Of a stretch of 5,148 nucleotides of DNA, positions 4,465-5,148 are shown piece by piece. The notes under the pieces were generated by a model. That model had not been told where the DNA came from. It searched no databases and worked only from the letters and a program-made list of their open reading frames with translations. Every line of letters starts with the position of its first letter. The stretch's first letter is position 1. The stretch is from Candidatus Omnitrophota bacterium (lineage in GTDB: Bacteria; Omnitrophota; Gorgyraeia; Gygaellales; Profunditerraquicolaceae): NCBI GenBank assembly GCA_018818365.1, contig JAHISH010000096.1:1-5148 (forward strand). The letters run 5' to 3'. The translations under genes were made by a program, and so were the position numbers.

Positions 4465-5148
4465 TTAGGGGACGGTTCTGAATTCAGCTGCAGAACCGTC
4501 CCCGATTTTCTCGAAGGCGTCCGAGATTATCTCAATAAAAGGTTTGCTGAAATACCTATTGCCCTCTTCGTTAAGATGGGGATCATGCCTGAAGACTAAA
4601 GCCTGCCTTTCATCATCGGGTAAGAGAAGCTGCCAATCCCTGAAAGAGATAGAGCGTTCCTTGAGTAGAGTAATGAAATAGGCTTTACTATTCAGGAACG
4701 TATCAAGCGGTTCTTGGATGTAATCTTTTGGATTTATCACTACGACAAAATCCGCGTCATTCTTATCGCAAATTTCCTTCATTTCCTTAATATACCCGGC
4801 CGTTTCTTCAATATCCTCTTTGTCGAATCCTGACCTTCGAATGGGCATTTTTCTATCGATATATGAGAATCTTTTTATCAGGCAAAATAGGCGCGAGTAG
4901 TTATTAAGCCATTCCCGCAAGGAAGCGACCACCGAATTATCCTCACTAAGTTTCAAATACCCATTCTGAACGATCGTAGAATGATTGACCCCTACGTCGT
5001 TCCAGCTGAATATGAGAATGACAAGGCCGGGGAGGTACTCTTTTATCTGGCCTTTCAGGACGCCCAGTTCATTGACGCAGGAGTACCCGGGAATAGAGGT
5101 ATTGAAAATATCTACATCCAGGCCCTGCGTATGAAAGTAGGATTGAGC
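4465..5148 (-). CDS. SGNH/GDSL-type hydrolase, N-terminus outside the window
   Basis: The minus frame is open from the window edge (5148) to the TAA at 4465-4467, giving 227 residues. A TTG at 4954-4956 is an internal Leu codon, not the start. Visible family blocks are IFNTSIPGYS (14-23, the glycine block), LVILIFSWND (42-51, with Ser in place of the usual Gly of GxND) and FRHDPHLNEEGNRYF (catalytic Asp189 and His191 in the fragment). The GDS block carrying the nucleophilic serine must lie upstream, beyond the window. These enzymes are Ser-His-Asp esterases or acyl/acetyl hydrolases, often acting on cell-surface glycans or lipids. The particular substrate is unknown. No export signal can be judged. 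The last twelve residues, GDGSAAEFRTVP, and the stop are encoded by a repeat palindrome (4468-4503), so the original C-terminus was probably replaced. Confidence 0.8.
   Translation of the reverse strand, partial: AQSYFHTQGLDVDIFNTSIPGYSCVNELGVLKGQIKEYLPGLVILIFSWNDVGVNHSTIVQNGYLKLSEDNSVVASLREWLNNYSRLFCLIKRFSYIDRKMPIRRSGFDKEDIEETAGYIKEMKEICDKNDADFVVVINPKDYIQEPLDTFLNSKAYFITLLKERSISFRDWQLLLPDDERQALVFRHDPHLNEEGNRYFSKPFIEIISDAFEKIGDGSAAEFRTVP
4468..4503. repeat. perfect 13-bp inverted repeat of the GAACCGTCCCC family; possible bidirectional terminator
   Basis: GGGGACGGTTCTG (4468-4480) and CAGAACCGTCCCC (4491-4503) are exact reverse complements around a 10-nt spacer. The spacer region also contains CTGAATTCAG (4478-4487) and CTGCAG (4488-4493), each palindromic. 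The outer arms carry the same GAACCGTCCCC core as 3534-3544. It lies between the convergent FNT and SGNH genes. On the minus strand it is followed by TAATCTTTTT, and on the plus strand by GATTTTC, so it may stop transcription from both sides, better on the minus strand. It also encodes the C-terminus of the SGNH protein. Confidence 0.8.

Noticed and set aside
4478..4493. Adjacent EcoRI-, PvuII- and PstI-type sites suggesting cloning-vector polylinker.
   Set aside because: They arise from the centre of a natural palindrome whose arms match other repeats in the window, and coding continues through it in frame.
4954..4956. TTG as the start of a 163-residue SGNH protein.
   Set aside because: The same frame stays open to the window edge and encodes the PGYS and SWND blocks upstream, so this codon is internal.

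Overview
The window looks like a piece of a bacterial chromosome, probably from an environmental or uncultivated lineage. All genes have bacterial layout: Shine-Dalgarno sites, sigma70-type promoter elements and U-tailed intrinsic terminators. Scattered GAACCGTCCCC-type repeats between genes recall those I associate from memory with Omnitrophota and some other metagenomic lineages. That taxonomic hint is weak, and nothing in the window (no rRNA, no marker gene) fixes the phylum.

Layout, left to right. (1) 1-363 (+) is the 3' end of a NYN-domain (LabA/DUF88, PIN-like) putative RNase; its start lies outside the window. (2) 364-580 is a noncoding stretch with small hairpins ending in a strong intrinsic terminator (522-564). 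The terminator sits directly in front of the Shine-Dalgarno of the next gene, an attenuator-like arrangement. (3) 581-1213 and 1225-2769 (+) form a probable two-gene operon: a small exported protein with one DxDGDG calcium-loop motif, and a 514-residue exported tetratricopeptide-repeat protein. (4) 2785-3010 is a self-contained transcription unit: a near-consensus promoter, about 190 nt that can fold into a long interrupted rod, and a GC-rich terminator with seven T's. It is best read as an unidentified small RNA, although a 52-codon frame overlaps it. (5) 3052-3489 (+) is a cytosine deaminase of the yeast Fcy1 type rather than TadA. (6) 3490-3646 is an intergenic repeat cluster with two strong palindromes. 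(7) 3647-4459 (+) is a formate/nitrite transporter (FNT) channel. (8) 4465-5148 (-) is the C-terminal part of an SGNH/GDSL-type hydrolase running off the right edge, convergent with the FNT gene.

The genes do not form one obvious pathway. The most unusual material is between them: the probable small RNA, the leader/terminator before 581, and a dispersed GAACCGTCCCC repeat family. That family flanks the deaminase gene in direct orientation and, as a perfect 13-bp inverted repeat, encodes the last twelve residues of the SGNH protein. No CRISPR array, tRNA, rRNA, transposase or prophage gene was seen.
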